Assembly (NCBI GenBank): GCA_024666565.1 | Contig: CP088295.1 | Location: 2,108,001-2,172,000, forward strand | Length of the DNA stretch: 64,000 nucleotides | Source of the DNA: Svornostia abyssi | GTDB taxonomy: Bacteria; Actinomycetota; Thermoleophilia; Solirubrobacterales; Solirubrobacteraceae | Reading direction: 5' to 3' | In this document: one piece after another, positions 30,095 to 38,540 of the stretch | Position numbering within the stretch: the stretch's first letter is position 1 | Layout: every line of letters begins with the position of its first letter | The notes under the pieces: generated by a model | Database searches by the model: none | What the model was told of the DNA's origin: nothing | The model's input: only the letters and a program-made list of their open reading frames with translations | Program-made: the position numbers and the translations under genes

Positions 30095-30960
30095 GCGCCC
30101 AGGTTGCGGGCGGCGCACATGGCGTTGCGGCGCTTCGGCGACGCGATCCCGGGCCGATAGCGGAACGTCTCCCGGAAGGTCAGCGCCCACGTCACGGCGT
30201 TCGTCTCGATGCGCTTGTCGACCTTCGCCCGTGCCGCGGGCGTGGTGGCCCGCGTGAGCGCCACCGCATTGCGCCACACCGTGTCGCGCCACGTGTCGAC
30301 CAGCTTGACGGCCACCTGCTTGTCGGCGTTGGCGGGGAACTGGAAGATCGCCATGTCCGGGTCGTCGTACTTGATGGCCTCGGCGAGGATCGGGTCGTAC
30401 TGGCGGGCGAGCACCTTCATGAAGATGTCGTGGTCGCGGCGGCGGCTCGATCCGTCGGGCGCCGTGATGCCCGCGGCGGCGACCATGTAGGCCATGTCCT
30501 GCTGGACGTGGGCGTTGATGCCGAGCAGCAGGTTGCCGATGCCCTGCACGCGGCCGTCGTCGGCGGCCTGGTAGGCGATCCGCCAGGCCTTCGGCACCTC
30601 CGAGAACCGGCCGGCCTTCCAGCGGTCCTCGGCCTGGAAGTACTGGGCGGCGAAGATCGCGTCCTCGCGGGCGAGCCAGGCGGGGTCGTCGAAGAGCTCG
30701 GGCTCTTCACGCAGGCTCTTCGCGTAGGCCTCCGTGACGTTGATGTAGTTGCGCAGGAACAGCCCGTTGTGGTTGCAGGTCCGGTCGTGGCCGGCCAGGC
30801 GCTCGCGCATCTCGGTGAGCGTCACCTCGAGGCAGCTCGGGGCCGCGTCAGGGCAGATGGCGAACGGGTCCACATCGGCCCAGTTCGCGGCCGTGGCGCT
30901 GGTGGCAGGCAGTAGTGCGGCGGCCACGGTAAGGGCGGTCAGCCCGGTTCTTCTCCTCAT
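30091..30960 (-). CDS. DUF5995 family protein, exported
   Basis: A 289-residue protein with a signal peptide (GLTALTVAAALLPATSATA). The conserved core HDRTCNHNGLFLRNYINVTE, then LGINAHVQQDMAYMV and RRRDHDIFMKVL, matches DUF5995, an actinobacterial family of unknown function. The many His, Asp and Asn residues in these helices resemble phospholipase C/P1-nuclease-type metal sites, but that is only a suggestion. ATG 30960 is used. Confidence 0.75.
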   Translation of the reverse strand: MRRRTGLTALTVAAALLPATSATAANWADVDPFAICPDAAPSCLEVTLTEMRERLAGHDRTCNHNGLFLRNYINVTEAYAKSLREEPELFDDPAWLAREDAIFAAQYFQAEDRWKAGRFSEVPKAWRIAYQAADDGRVQGIGNLLLGINAHVQQDMAYMVAAAGITAPDGSSRRRDHDIFMKVLARQYDPILAEAIKYDDPDMAIFQFPANADKQVAVKLVDTWRDTVWRNAVALTRATTPAARAKVDKRIETNAVTWALTFRETFRYRPGIASPKRRNAMCAARNLGA

Positions 30961-30982
30961 GTGCACCACTGTACACAAAGCT

Positions 30983-30998
30983 GACAACGGTAGTTGTC
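30983..30998. promoter_or_regulatory. Inverted repeat upstream of the DUF5995 gene
   Basis: GACAAC (30983-30988) and GTTGTC (30993-30998) are perfect inverted repeats around GGTA, 23 bases upstream of the DUF5995 start. The inner ACAAC/GTTGT arms are the same as in the thioredoxin/rhodanese operator, but the spacer is 4 rather than 6 bases. Confidence 0.4.
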
Positions 30999-31120
30999 GA
31001 AGTCGAGCGTGGCCGTGTGCCCGCGATGCACTTGATTACAGACAATTCACATCGGCGGTCCCCTCGGTGCGCGACGCTCTCACCGCGTCGCTGCTCGATC
31101 TGCCACCGAAGGAGCCCCGC

Positions 31121-31789
31121 GTGACCGCCGCCAGCCTGATCCGTGCCACGACACTCGCAAGCGCCGTCCTCGCGGCATCACTCGCTGTGCCGGGCGTCGC
31201 CGCCGCGGCCGTCCCGCCGCCGACCTGTGAGGGCGCCGTCGCGACGACCTACTGGGACGGCGAGCGGTGGGTCCTCGGTCCTGGCGCGTCGGTGCGCTTC
31301 GGCAAGGTCATCGGCAGCCTCGGCCCCGACGTCATCGTGGGCTCGCAGGAGGACGACGTCATCCTCGGGCTGAGCGGAGCGGATGTGATCTGCGGCAAGG
31401 ACGGCGCCGACACCGTCCTCGCCGGGTGGGGCCCCGACGTGATCGACGGCAACGCCAAGAACGACGAGCTGTTCGGCGAGGTCGGCGACGACGTCATCTA
31501 CGGCGGGATCGGCGACGACTTCATCTGGGGCGGATTCGGCGACGACACGCTCTGGGGTGAGTTGAACGCCGACACGATCGGCGGGGCCTTCGGCAACGAC
31601 GTCATCGACGGCGGCGACGGGGACGACGACGTGTACGGCGGCCCGGGGGACGATGAGCTCTACGGGCGCCAGGGCGACGACAAGATCGTGGGCGGCCTCG
31701 GGGACGGCGATGCCAGCTACGGCAATGGCGGGATCGACGAGTGCGTCGGCGAGCCCGAGGCGGGCACCGACTTCAACTGCGAGTCGTAG
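31121..31789 (+). CDS. Secreted RTX-type calcium-binding repeat protein
   Basis: A 222-residue protein with a signal peptide (ATTLASAVLAASLAVPGVAAAA). From about residue 70 it has a tandem array of nonapeptide repeats of the form GxxGxDxIxGG, for example DVIVGSQED, GADVICGKDGAD, DVIYGGIGDDFIWGGFGDD and DVIDGGDGDDDVYGGPGDD. These form a calcium-binding beta-roll outside the cell. The protein is essentially signal peptide plus repeats with no enzyme domain. GTG 31121 follows AAGGAGCCCCGC. Short secreted RTX proteins of this type are common in Solirubrobacterales. Confidence 0.88.
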   Translation: MTAASLIRATTLASAVLAASLAVPGVAAAAVPPPTCEGAVATTYWDGERWVLGPGASVRFGKVIGSLGPDVIVGSQEDDVILGLSGADVICGKDGADTVLAGWGPDVIDGNAKNDELFGEVGDDVIYGGIGDDFIWGGFGDDTLWGELNADTIGGAFGNDVIDGGDGDDDVYGGPGDDELYGRQGDDKIVGGLGDGDASYGNGGIDECVGEPEAGTDFNCES

Positions 31790-31872
31790 GACCCAGGGAA
31801 GCGAACGCGGGCGGCGCCACCGGGGGAGGCGCCGCCCGCGGGGCACCTCCGGCATCGGCAGTTCGATGCTGT

Positions 31873-31886
31873 GATGCGTTAGCATC
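31873..31886. promoter_or_regulatory. Operator-like inverted repeat upstream of antitoxin gene
   Basis: GATGC (31873-31877), GTTA, GCATC (31882-31886) lies 6 bases before the GTG start of the antitoxin gene. This is the position expected for autorepression by a VapB/ribbon-helix-helix antitoxin, with a leaderless or nearly leaderless transcript. Confidence 0.5.
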
Positions 31887-31892
31887 AGTTTG

Positions 31893-32114
31893 GTGAGGAC
31901 GACGCTGAACCTCGACGACGATGTCGTCGCGGCCGCCAGGGAACTGGCGGCCGGCGAGGGTCGTTCGCTCGGGGCCGTGGTCTCCGAGCTCGCGCGCCGC
32001 GGCCTCAGCCCGGCGCGGGTGGACGCCGACGGCGATCTGCCGGTGATCCGTGTGCCTGCAGACACGCCGGCGATCACGCCGGAGATGGTTCGTCGCGCGC
32101 TCGACGAGGACTGA
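31893..32114 (+). CDS. vapB: VapB-like ribbon-helix-helix antitoxin
   Basis: A 73-residue protein with the ribbon-helix-helix pattern RTTLNLDDDVVAAARELAAGEGRSLGAV at the N terminus and an acidic, Pro-rich tail (VRVPADTPAITPEMV) that should wrap the toxin. It ends 6 bases before the PIN-domain gene. GTG 31893 is used; TTG 31890 is also in frame. This order, spacing and domain type identify a type II toxin-antitoxin pair, though neither activity is proven. Confidence 0.78.
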   Translation: MRTTLNLDDDVVAAARELAAGEGRSLGAVVSELARRGLSPARVDADGDLPVIRVPADTPAITPEMVRRALDED

Positions 32115-32120
32115 GCGCCG

Positions 32121-32537
32121 ATGGGGCTCCTCGACGTCAACGCGCTCGTCGCGCTGGCCTGGGACTCGCATGTCCACCACGCGCCGATGCGCGGCTGGTT
32201 TGCGGCACGCGGATCGCAGGGATGGGCAACGTGCCCGGTCACGGAGAGCGGCTTCGTGCGCGTGTCCTCCAACCCGAAGGTGCTCCCCGCGCCCATCGGC
32301 GTCGATGCCGCGCGGCAGGTGCTTGCTGGAATGCGTGCAGCCGCGGGTCACGTCTTTCTCATTGACGACGTGTCGATCGCCGACGCGGAGTTCCCGCCGG
32401 TGGCCGGCTACCGGCAGGTGACAGACGCACATCTCCTCGTGCTCGCCCGGCGGCGCGGCACGCGCGTCGTCACGTTCGACGCCGGGCTGGCGAGCCTCGC
32501 CGACGACGGCGAGGTCGAGCTCCTCAGCGCGCTGTGA
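32121..32537 (+). CDS. vapC: VapC-like PIN-domain ribonuclease toxin
   Basis: A 138-residue PIN domain. Acidic active-site residues are visible as Asp5 ([12 protein letters not shown]), Glu42 ([11 protein letters not shown]), Asp in [12 protein letters not shown] and Asp in [11 protein letters not shown]. This matches the Mg-dependent RNase toxins of VapBC systems (the TA_system_VapC group with TESGFVR). It is preceded by its antitoxin gene. Its 3' end overlaps the convergent ilvD gene by 14 bases. Confidence 0.85.
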   Translation: MGLLDVNALVALAWDSHVHHAPMRGWFAARGSQGWATCPVTESGFVRVSSNPKVLPAPIGVDAARQVLAGMRAAAGHVFLIDDVSIADAEFPPVAGYRQVTDAHLLVLARRRGTRVVTFDAGLASLADDGEVELLSAL

Positions 32538-34419
32538 CGTTCGCGCGTGAATCCGCCGCCGCGGCCACCGCCCGCTCGACCGCGTTGACGTCGCGCACCG
32601 CGCCCGTGTCTGCCGACGTCGCCATCGCGGCATACGCCCGCAGCGCGGGGGAGACGACGCGGTCGCGCGCGGCGGGCACGTAGCCCGCGCCCGACTCCAG
32701 TCGCTCGCGGCGCTCGGCGAGTTCCTCCTCGGAGACCTCGAGCGTGATCGCGCGGTTCGGGATGTCGATGGAGATCGTGTCGCCGTTCTCGACGAGCGCG
32801 ATCGCGCCGCCGGACGCCGCCTCGGGTGAGACGTGGCCGATCGAGAGGCCGGACGTGCCGCCGGAGAACCGCCCGTCGGTGATGAGCGCGCACGCCTTGC
32901 CGAGGCCACGGCCCTTGAGGTAGGAGGTCGGGTAGAGCATCTCCTGCATGCCCGGCCCGCCGCGAGGTCCCTCGTAGCGGATGACGACCACGTCGCCCTC
33001 CTTCACGCCGCCGCTGAGGATGAGGTCCACGGCGTCGTCCTGCGACTCGACGACGACTGCCGGCCCCGAGAACGTCAGGATCGACTCGTCCACGCCGGCG
33101 GTCTTCACGACGCACCCGCGCACCGCGAGGTTGCCCGTCAGGATCGCCAGGCCGCCGTCCTTCGAGTGCGCGTGCGCGATGTCGTGGATGCAGCCCTCGG
33201 CGGCGTCGGTGTCCAGCGACTCCCAGCGCTCGGACTGCGAGAACGCGGTCGCCGAGCGCACGCAGCCGGGCGCGGCGTGGAACATCTCGATCGCCTCGTC
33301 CGTCGCGCTGCCGCCGCGGATGTCCCAGGCGCCGAGCCACGCGTCGACCGTCGGGGCGTGGACCGTTGTGACGTCGGTGTTCAGCAGGCCGCCGCGGTGC
33401 AGTTCGCCGAGGATCGCCGGGATGCCGCCGGCCCGGTGGATGTCCTCCATGAGGTACGTCCCGTTCGGGGCGACCTTGCACAGACACGGCACGCGGCGCG
33501 AGATCGCGTCGATGTCGGCCATCGTGAACTCGAGCTCGGCCTCCTGCGCAGCGGCCAGGATGTGCAGCACGGTGTTCGTCGAGCCGCCCATCGCGACGTC
33601 GAGCGCCATCGCGTTCTCGAACGCGGAACGCGTCGCGACCGAGCGCGGAAGCACGGACTCGTCGTCCTCGTCGTAGTAGCGAAGCGCGATGTCCACCACG
33701 GTGCGGCCCGCGGCCTCGTAGAGCTCCTTGCGCGCCGTGTGGGTCGCGAGGATCGACCCGTTGCCGGGCAGCGCGAGGCCGAGCGCCTCGGTCAGGCAGT
33801 TCATCGAGTTCGCGGTGAACATGCCCGAGCACGACCCGCACGTCGGGCACGCGTTCTCCTCGATGATCGCGATGTCCTCGTCGGAGACCTGGTCGGCCAC
33901 GGCGTCGGCGATCGCGGTGATGAGGTTCACCCGCGTGCGGACCGTGCCGTCGACGAGCAACGCGGTGCCGCCCTCCATCGGGCCGCCGGAGACGAACACG
34001 GTCGGGATGTTCAGCCGCAGCGCGGCGTTCAGCATGCCCGGCGTGATCTTGTCGCAGTTGCTGATGCAGATCAGCGCGTCCGCGCAGTGCGCGTTGACCA
34101 TGTACTCGACGCTATCGGCGATGAGGTCGCGCGAGGGCAGCGAGTAGAGCATGCCGCCGTGGCCCATCGCGATGCCGTCGTCGACTGCGATCGTGTTGAA
34201 CTCGCGCGGGATGCCGCCGGCCTCCTTGATCGCCTCGGCGACGATCTCGCCGACCGGTTTGAGGTGCGTGTGGCCGGGGACGAACTGCGTGTACGAGTTC
34301 GCGACCGCGACGATCGGCTTGCCGAAGTCCTCGCGGTCCACGCCCGCGGCGCGCAGCAGCGCGCGGGCGCCGGCCATGTTGCGGCCGTGGGTGACGGTAC
34401 GGGACCTCAGCGCGGGCAT
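32524..34419 (-). CDS. ilvD: Dihydroxy-acid dehydratase
   Basis: A 631-residue enzyme of isoleucine/valine biosynthesis, converting 2,3-dihydroxy-acids to 2-oxoacids. The Fe-S cluster Cys residues are in [11 protein letters not shown] and [14 protein letters not shown]; other signatures are [14 protein letters not shown] and [13 protein letters not shown]. The length is slightly above the common 560-615 residues because of an Ala-rich C-terminal tail. It starts at ATG 34419 and lies 5 bases after the epimerase stop, so the two may be transcribed together. Confidence 0.96.
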   Translation of the reverse strand: MPALRSRTVTHGRNMAGARALLRAAGVDREDFGKPIVAVANSYTQFVPGHTHLKPVGEIVAEAIKEAGGIPREFNTIAVDDGIAMGHGGMLYSLPSRDLIADSVEYMVNAHCADALICISNCDKITPGMLNAALRLNIPTVFVSGGPMEGGTALLVDGTVRTRVNLITAIADAVADQVSDEDIAIIEENACPTCGSCSGMFTANSMNCLTEALGLALPGNGSILATHTARKELYEAAGRTVVDIALRYYDEDDESVLPRSVATRSAFENAMALDVAMGGSTNTVLHILAAAQEAELEFTMADIDAISRRVPCLCKVAPNGTYLMEDIHRAGGIPAILGELHRGGLLNTDVTTVHAPTVDAWLGAWDIRGGSATDEAIEMFHAAPGCVRSATAFSQSERWESLDTDAAEGCIHDIAHAHSKDGGLAILTGNLAVRGCVVKTAGVDESILTFSGPAVVVESQDDAVDLILSGGVKEGDVVVIRYEGPRGGPGMQEMLYPTSYLKGRGLGKACALITDGRFSGGTSGLSIGHVSPEAASGGAIALVENGDTISIDIPNRAITLEVSEEELAERRERLESGAGYVPAARDRVVSPALRAYAAMATSADTGAVRDVNAVERAVAAAADSRANVTAR

Positions 34420-34424
34420 GCCGA

Positions 34425-35471
34425 TCAGGATACGGCGACGACGCCGCGGTCCAGCAGGCTGCGCGCCGTGTCCTCGACGGCGTCCTCGACGGGACGCGGC
34501 GTCCAGCCCAGCGTCGTGCGCGCCTTCTCGCTGGAGTACTCGGTCTTCTGCCCGAGGTCGCCCACGATCGTGCGGATCGCCGGGTCGAACATCCCCATCG
34601 CGCGGACCATGAAGTTCGGGGCCACGCGCGTCGGCACCTTGCGGGCCTGGTCGCCGAGGCGGTCGCGGAGGATCTGCGCGGTGTCGCTCGTCCAGAGGAA
34701 GCGGTCGGTCGCCAGGAAGCGCTCGCCGCCGGCCTCCGGGCTCGTCATCGCGCGGACGTGCAGGTCGGCGACGTCCCGGACGTCGACGTAGGTGAAGCCC
34801 AGCTTCGGCGCGGCAGGCACCTTGCCGCCGAGCAGCCGCTCGACGAGCTGGACGGAGTAGGAGAAATCGCTGCTGAGGACCGGGCCCACGATGAGCCCGG
34901 GGTTCACGACGGCGAGGCGGTCCTCGGCGCCCTCGGCTCGGACGAAGTCCCACGCCGCGCGCTCGGCGATCGCCTTCGAGCGGACGTAGGGCGTCAGGGA
35001 CGTGTCGTTGCCGTCGCACCAGTCGCGCTCGTCGAGCGGACGGTCCGGGCGACTGCCCTCGGGGGCCCGCACGGCGGCGATCGACGACGTCATGACGACC
35101 CGTTCGACGCCCGCGTCCAGCGCGGCGCGCAGCACGCGGAGCGCGCCATCCCGCGCGGGGACGATGAGCTCGTCGGGGTCCTTCGGCTGCGCGGGCGGAA
35201 ACGGCGACGCGACGTGCAGGACGTAGCGGCAGCCCGTGACGGCCTCGGCCCAGCCGTCGTCGGAGGTGAGGTCGGCGGCGACGACGGTCAGGCGGTCGCC
35301 CGGGTCGTCGGCGCCCGCGACGGCGAGGGCGGCACGCACCTCGTCCTCCCGTGCCAGGTTGCGGACGGTGGTGCGCACGTCGTAGCCGCGCTCGAGCAGG
35401 GTGGCGATGCACCAGCTGCCGAGGTAGCCCGTGCCGCCGGTGACGAGAACGGTTCCTTCTGCAGGGCTCAT
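34425..35471 (-). CDS. NAD(P)-dependent epimerase/dehydratase (dihydroflavonol-reductase-like)
   Basis: A 348-residue extended short-chain dehydrogenase: N-terminal [13 protein letters not shown] nucleotide loop, catalytic Ser in MTSSIAAV and the YVRSK catalytic Tyr/Lys motif. The segment order resembles dihydroflavonol-4-reductase/cinnamoyl-CoA-reductase-like bacterial enzymes that reduce carbonyls with NADPH. The substrate is unknown. The start ATG 35471 has AGGAG six bases upstream, directly against the end of the IS110 element, so its original promoter has probably been displaced. Confidence 0.85.
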   Translation of the reverse strand: MSPAEGTVLVTGGTGYLGSWCIATLLERGYDVRTTVRNLAREDEVRAALAVAGADDPGDRLTVVAADLTSDDGWAEAVTGCRYVLHVASPFPPAQPKDPDELIVPARDGALRVLRAALDAGVERVVMTSSIAAVRAPEGSRPDRPLDERDWCDGNDTSLTPYVRSKAIAERAAWDFVRAEGAEDRLAVVNPGLIVGPVLSSDFSYSVQLVERLLGGKVPAAPKLGFTYVDVRDVADLHVRAMTSPEAGGERFLATDRFLWTSDTAQILRDRLGDQARKVPTRVAPNFMVRAMGMFDPAIRTIVGDLGQKTEYSSEKARTTLGWTPRPVEDAVEDTARSLLDRGVVAVS

Positions 35472-35476
35472 GTGTT

Positions 35477-36646
35477 GCTCCTATGTCAACGCCAGGGCGG
35501 GTGCTGGCGCGTTGGCGTTGATGGTGGTCATGTTTGGTGTGGTGGTTTTGAGGGTCTGCCAGGCGGTGCGGGTTAGCTGGCGCTTGAGGCAGCGGATCGC
35601 TTCGATGCGGCTCTTCCCTTCGGCCTGTTTGCGGGCGAGGTAGTCGCGCGCGGCGGGGTGGTGTTGGCCTTGGGCGACGGCGATGCGATGCAGCGCGGCG
35701 TTGAGCTGTCGGTCGCCGCCGCGGTTCAGCCGCTGCCGGGTCTTGCGTCCGGAGCTGGCGGGGATCGGGGCCGTGCCGGCATGCCGGGCGTAGTGGCCGT
35801 CGGTGGGGAAGCGCTGCGCGCCGGCGGTCCGTCCGATCAGCGTCGCGGCGCTGATCGTGCCGCAGCCCTTCCAATCGAGCAGGTCGGGGCAGTAGTCGGC
35901 GATCAGACCGCGCAGTTCGCGCTCCAGCGCGCTGGCCGTCCGGGTCAGCTCGCGGATGCGGCGAAGCTCATCGCGCGCGATCCGGACCCGCGCGCGCTGA
36001 TCCATGCGCTTCAGCCGCCGATCGATCCGGTCAAGCCAGACCTGGCGGTCCAGGCTCCCGGCCGGGATGCGGGCTTCGAGCTCATCGTCGAGCTCGACCA
36101 GATGCCACCGCAGCCGCGACTGCATCCGCGTGCGCTCGGCGACCAGATCGGCGCGGTGATCGACCAGCAGCCGGATCTCCAGCGCTGCGTCATCGAGGAA
36201 CGCCGCAGGGAAACTGTCGACGCCATCGCGGACAACGGCCCTGGCGACCGCCCGCGCATCGATCACATCGGACTTCCCTGCGGTGCGCTCAGCGCGACGC
36301 GCTTGGCCCATCGCCTTGGGCGCAACGCGAACGACCCGCTCGCCAGAAGCGATCAGCACCCGCTCGAGCCGGCTCGAGACATGGCGGCAGTCCTCCAGGG
36401 CCCACACCTGCTCGCCTCCGAGGCTCTTGGCCCACCGCAGCGTTTGCAGCATCCCGGCCCGATCGGCGCCCAGTGTCTTCTCCGCGAGAACGCGGCCAGT
36501 CGCCAAATCCACAGCGCTGAAGCTGTGCGTGCTCTTGTGAGTGTCCGCGGCGATCACGATCATCCGCACCATCCCTTCGTCGACATGAACAGGCGAACGG
36601 ATCGCCGATCGGACACATCTCAGTCGGGGCGGTGCCACGCTCCTAT
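35477..36646 (-). mobile_element. IS110-family insertion sequence (limits approximate)
   Basis: The element carries one DEDD transposase gene. Its ends are not certain, since IS110 elements lack clear terminal inverted repeats. GCTCCTAT occurs at 35477-35484, across the transposase stop, and again at 36639-36646; I use these direct repeats as working limits. The true upstream end may instead lie further out, up to about 36830, because IS110-group elements usually have a long non-coding region before the transposase. The element separates the epimerase gene from whatever lay upstream. Confidence 0.6.
35481..36572 (-). CDS. IS110-family transposase/recombinase
   Basis: A 363-residue protein. 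The N-terminal DEDD (RuvC-like) domain starts with [13 protein letters not shown], with further acidic residues in WALEDCRH and [15 protein letters not shown]. The C-terminal Transposase_20 domain includes [18 protein letters not shown] and [19 protein letters not shown], which holds the candidate catalytic Ser. Length and motif order are complete, so the gene looks intact. ATG 36572 is chosen; ATG 36563 is also possible. Related IS110 recombinases act with a structured RNA encoded in the element's non-coding end. Confidence 0.92.
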   Translation of the reverse strand: MVRMIVIAADTHKSTHSFSAVDLATGRVLAEKTLGADRAGMLQTLRWAKSLGGEQVWALEDCRHVSSRLERVLIASGERVVRVAPKAMGQARRAERTAGKSDVIDARAVARAVVRDGVDSFPAAFLDDAALEIRLLVDHRADLVAERTRMQSRLRWHLVELDDELEARIPAGSLDRQVWLDRIDRRLKRMDQRARVRIARDELRRIRELTRTASALERELRGLIADYCPDLLDWKGCGTISAATLIGRTAGAQRFPTDGHYARHAGTAPIPASSGRKTRQRLNRGGDRQLNAALHRIAVAQGQHHPAARDYLARKQAEGKSRIEAIRCLKRQLTRTAWQTLKTTTPNMTTINANAPAPALALT

Positions 36647-36830
36647 CAAGTCACGACCGGTGATCCTCGGACGGGCGGCGAGCGACACAACGCATGCAGG
36701 TCAGACACTTGGCCGACAGCAACCCTAAGAGTCAGCTCGCCGCCCGCCCGAGACCACACCGGTCACATCGGACGCCACCGGACCGACACAACGGACGGTG
36801 ACACTGAGCGCACCCTATCCCCGTGACGTG
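36647..36830 (-). other. Non-coding region upstream of IS110 transposase, candidate bridge-RNA locus
   Basis: There is no gene between the transposase start (36572) and the protease start (36901). The region holds a 12-bp perfect inverted repeat, CGGGCGGCGAGC (36672-36683) and GCTCGCCGCCCG (36735-36746), around a 51-base loop. IS110-group elements encode their guide (bridge) RNA in this non-coding end. The loop, read in the transposase sense, contains GTTGCT, which is complementary to AGCAAC at the other end of the element. A six-base match is weak evidence. If the element ends at 36646 this is host DNA instead. Confidence 0.3.
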
Positions 36831-36900
36831 GCTGGGACACGCGGCCAGAAACCGGCGCACCGGGAGCGGGGCGGAGGCGATGATGCCGACACGAGGGTCG

Positions 36901-37530
36901 ATGCTCCGCCGCCTGTTCATCCTCACGTGCTGTGTCGCGGCGTCCGTGCCCACGACGGCGTCGGCGTTCGTCCTGGACCGGAACACCGGGCCGTTCACGA
37001 ACCCGCCTTCCGGCGGCCTGCGGGCCAGCGTGCCCATCTCGGGCAGCGCCGCGGGCGAGCCCTTCGTGCCCGAGCTCTGGAAGGCGTCGGTCCGCTACTG
37101 GGGCGGCGTGCCGGAGAGCTGTGCCGAGGGCATCGAGATGAAGCTCTCGACCGAGGACTCCGACGCCGACCCGGCCGACACCGAGACGTCCGCGTGGGTC
37201 TACGACAACGAGCTCTGCGCGATCTACCTCAACGTGCACAACACCGAGTGGCCGATCACGGCCGAGACCGCCTACACCTGGTGCGCCGTCATCACCCACG
37301 AGGCCGGCCACATGCACGGGCTCAGCCACAGCAAGAACAAGCACAACCTCATGTACGGCGGGTGGATCCCCGACGCAACGCCGGAGTGCAACCGCTTCAC
37401 CATCGACGGCGAGATCTATCTGCCGAAGATCGACGATCCGTACTACGACAAGCGCGGCCGCAGGCGGACGGCGGCCCAGCGCCGGGCCTACGAGCGGCGC
37501 AAGGCCGCACGTGCTCAGTCCAGGCGGTAG
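36901..37530 (+). CDS. Secreted matrixin-like zinc metalloprotease
   Basis: A 209-residue protein with a signal peptide (LFILTCCVAASVPTTASA). The zinc motif HEAGHMHGLSH places ligands His133, His137 and His143 and general base Glu134. A Met-turn follows at NLMYGG (Met151), as in metzincin/matrixin (M10) peptidases. Cys residues at about 74, 106 and 128 may form disulphides. The basic C terminus (RGRRRTAAQRRAYERRKAAR) could bind cell-wall polymers or nucleic acid. ATG 36901 is chosen as the only start giving a proper signal peptide. Confidence 0.82.
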   Translation: MLRRLFILTCCVAASVPTTASAFVLDRNTGPFTNPPSGGLRASVPISGSAAGEPFVPELWKASVRYWGGVPESCAEGIEMKLSTEDSDADPADTETSAWVYDNELCAIYLNVHNTEWPITAETAYTWCAVITHEAGHMHGLSHSKNKHNLMYGGWIPDATPECNRFTIDGEIYLPKIDDPYYDKRGRRRTAAQRRAYERRKAARAQSRR

Positions 37531-37754
37531 CCGAGCATCAGCCGCCGGTGGCCGGCGTCCCGGCCGTACACGCGGGTGATGCGATAGCCCGTGAGCTGGA
37601 GCTCGTAGAGCGTCTGGCCTGGCATCGCCACGCCCGCCTGGCGGAGGTCGGCCATCGTCAGCGGCCGCGGGGCGGCGGCGGCGAAGGCCCGCAGCAGCAG
37701 CGCCGCGTCGGTCGCCGTCTCGGAGCCTGGGGCGGGATGGCGGGCGTCGGGCAT
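37515..37754 (-). CDS. Small hypothetical protein, possible winged-helix
   Basis: A 79-residue protein with DAALLLRAFAAAAPRPLTMADLRQAGVAMPGQTLYELQLTGYRITR segments, suggesting a single helix-turn-helix or winged-helix domain (the GYRITRVY ending looks like a wing). I do not recognise a family. The start is ATG 37754. It overlaps the 3' end of the convergent protease gene by 16 bases. Codon use is typical of neighbours, which supports coding. Confidence 0.55.
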   Translation of the reverse strand: MPDARHPAPGSETATDAALLLRAFAAAAPRPLTMADLRQAGVAMPGQTLYELQLTGYRITRVYGRDAGHRRLMLGYRLD

Positions 37755-37825
37755 GACCCGTCGACCGTACGGCGCGGGGCGCGCGCGACCATCGGCGCGG
37801 ACTCCGGAACCGGGGGTGGGGCGGA

Positions 37826-38431
37826 CTACGGACGCGTGCCGTCGAGCAGGTCGCCGGCGGCGCGCAGCAGGATCGGCTTCATGGACTCCCAGCGCGCGTC
37901 GAGTTCCTCTTGGCCGGTGATCGGCATGGCGATCACGAGGCCGCGGATGAGCGCGACGGTCGCGTCGATCAGCGCCGGGAAGTCCGGGGACTCGGATTCC
38001 TCGGGGAAGAGCGTCCCGGCCGTGATGTGGACGATGGTGGTCATCCGCTCCTCGAGTTCGTGCAGCGGCGCGGCGAGCTCGGGCTCGGTCCACGCCGCGG
38101 CCCAGACCTGCACCGCGGCGAGCGCGCGGGGGGACGTGAACGTCGCCCACGCGCGGTCGAGGACCGCCTCGCGCTCGGCGGGGGTCCGCAGCGCGGCGAG
38201 GTCGACCTCGTCGAGCGCCTCGTCGGCGAGCGCGGTGGCGAGCTGGGTGACGGCCTCGACGAGGAGCCCCTCGCGGGTGGCGAAGTGGTGCATGAGCGTG
38301 CTCTGCGCGATCCCGGCGCGTTCGGCCACGCGCCGGGTCGTCAGCCCCGAGTAGCCCTCGTCGACGAGGCAGTCCGCGGCGGCCTCGAGGATCGCCAGCC
38401 GGGTGGCGGCGCGCTGCTGCGCGCGGGTCAT
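37826..38431 (-). CDS. TetR/AcrR-family regulator with twin operators upstream
   Basis: A 201-residue regulator with [35 protein letters not shown] and a helical ligand domain. ATG 38431 gives the standard [14 protein letters not shown] beginning; an upstream extension would read through the two palindromes at 38453-38512 and is rejected. It is divergent from the AarF-type kinase gene and very probably represses both promoters. Confidence 0.88.
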   Translation of the reverse strand: MTRAQQRAATRLAILEAAADCLVDEGYSGLTTRRVAERAGIAQSTLMHHFATREGLLVEAVTQLATALADEALDEVDLAALRTPAEREAVLDRAWATFTSPRALAAVQVWAAAWTEPELAAPLHELEERMTTIVHITAGTLFPEESESPDFPALIDATVALIRGLVIAMPITGQEELDARWESMKPILLRAAGDLLDGTRP

Positions 38432-38452
38432 GCGGCGCTCGGGCTGAGGGGT

Positions 38453-38476
38453 TTCGTCGATCACTTGATCGATGAT
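38453..38476. promoter_or_regulatory. Operator copy 1 of the TetR regulator
   Basis: Arms TTCGTCGATCA (38453-38463) and TGATCGATGAT (38466-38476) form a near-perfect palindrome with a 2-base spacer. Its centre is 36 bp from that of copy 2, and it lies 22 bp upstream of the regulator's own start. Confidence 0.8.
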
Positions 38477-38488
38477 GCTACTCTGCGC

Positions 38489-38512
38489 TTCGTCGATCAC
38501 CTGATCGACGAA
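38489..38512. promoter_or_regulatory. Operator copy 2, perfect palindrome
   Basis: Arms TTCGTCGATCA (38489-38499) and TGATCGACGAA (38502-38512) are exactly complementary around CC. It lies 28 bp upstream of the AarF-type kinase start. Two copies of the same site between divergent genes strongly indicate cooperative control by the adjacent TetR. Confidence 0.85.
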
Positions 38513-38540
38513 CCCGTTTCTGACGAAGACGAGGCCCAGC

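Noticed and set aside
31121..31789. CRISPR-like or tandem DNA repeat
   Set aside because: The repetition follows the codons of RTX nonapeptides and is not exact at the DNA level; there are no spacers.
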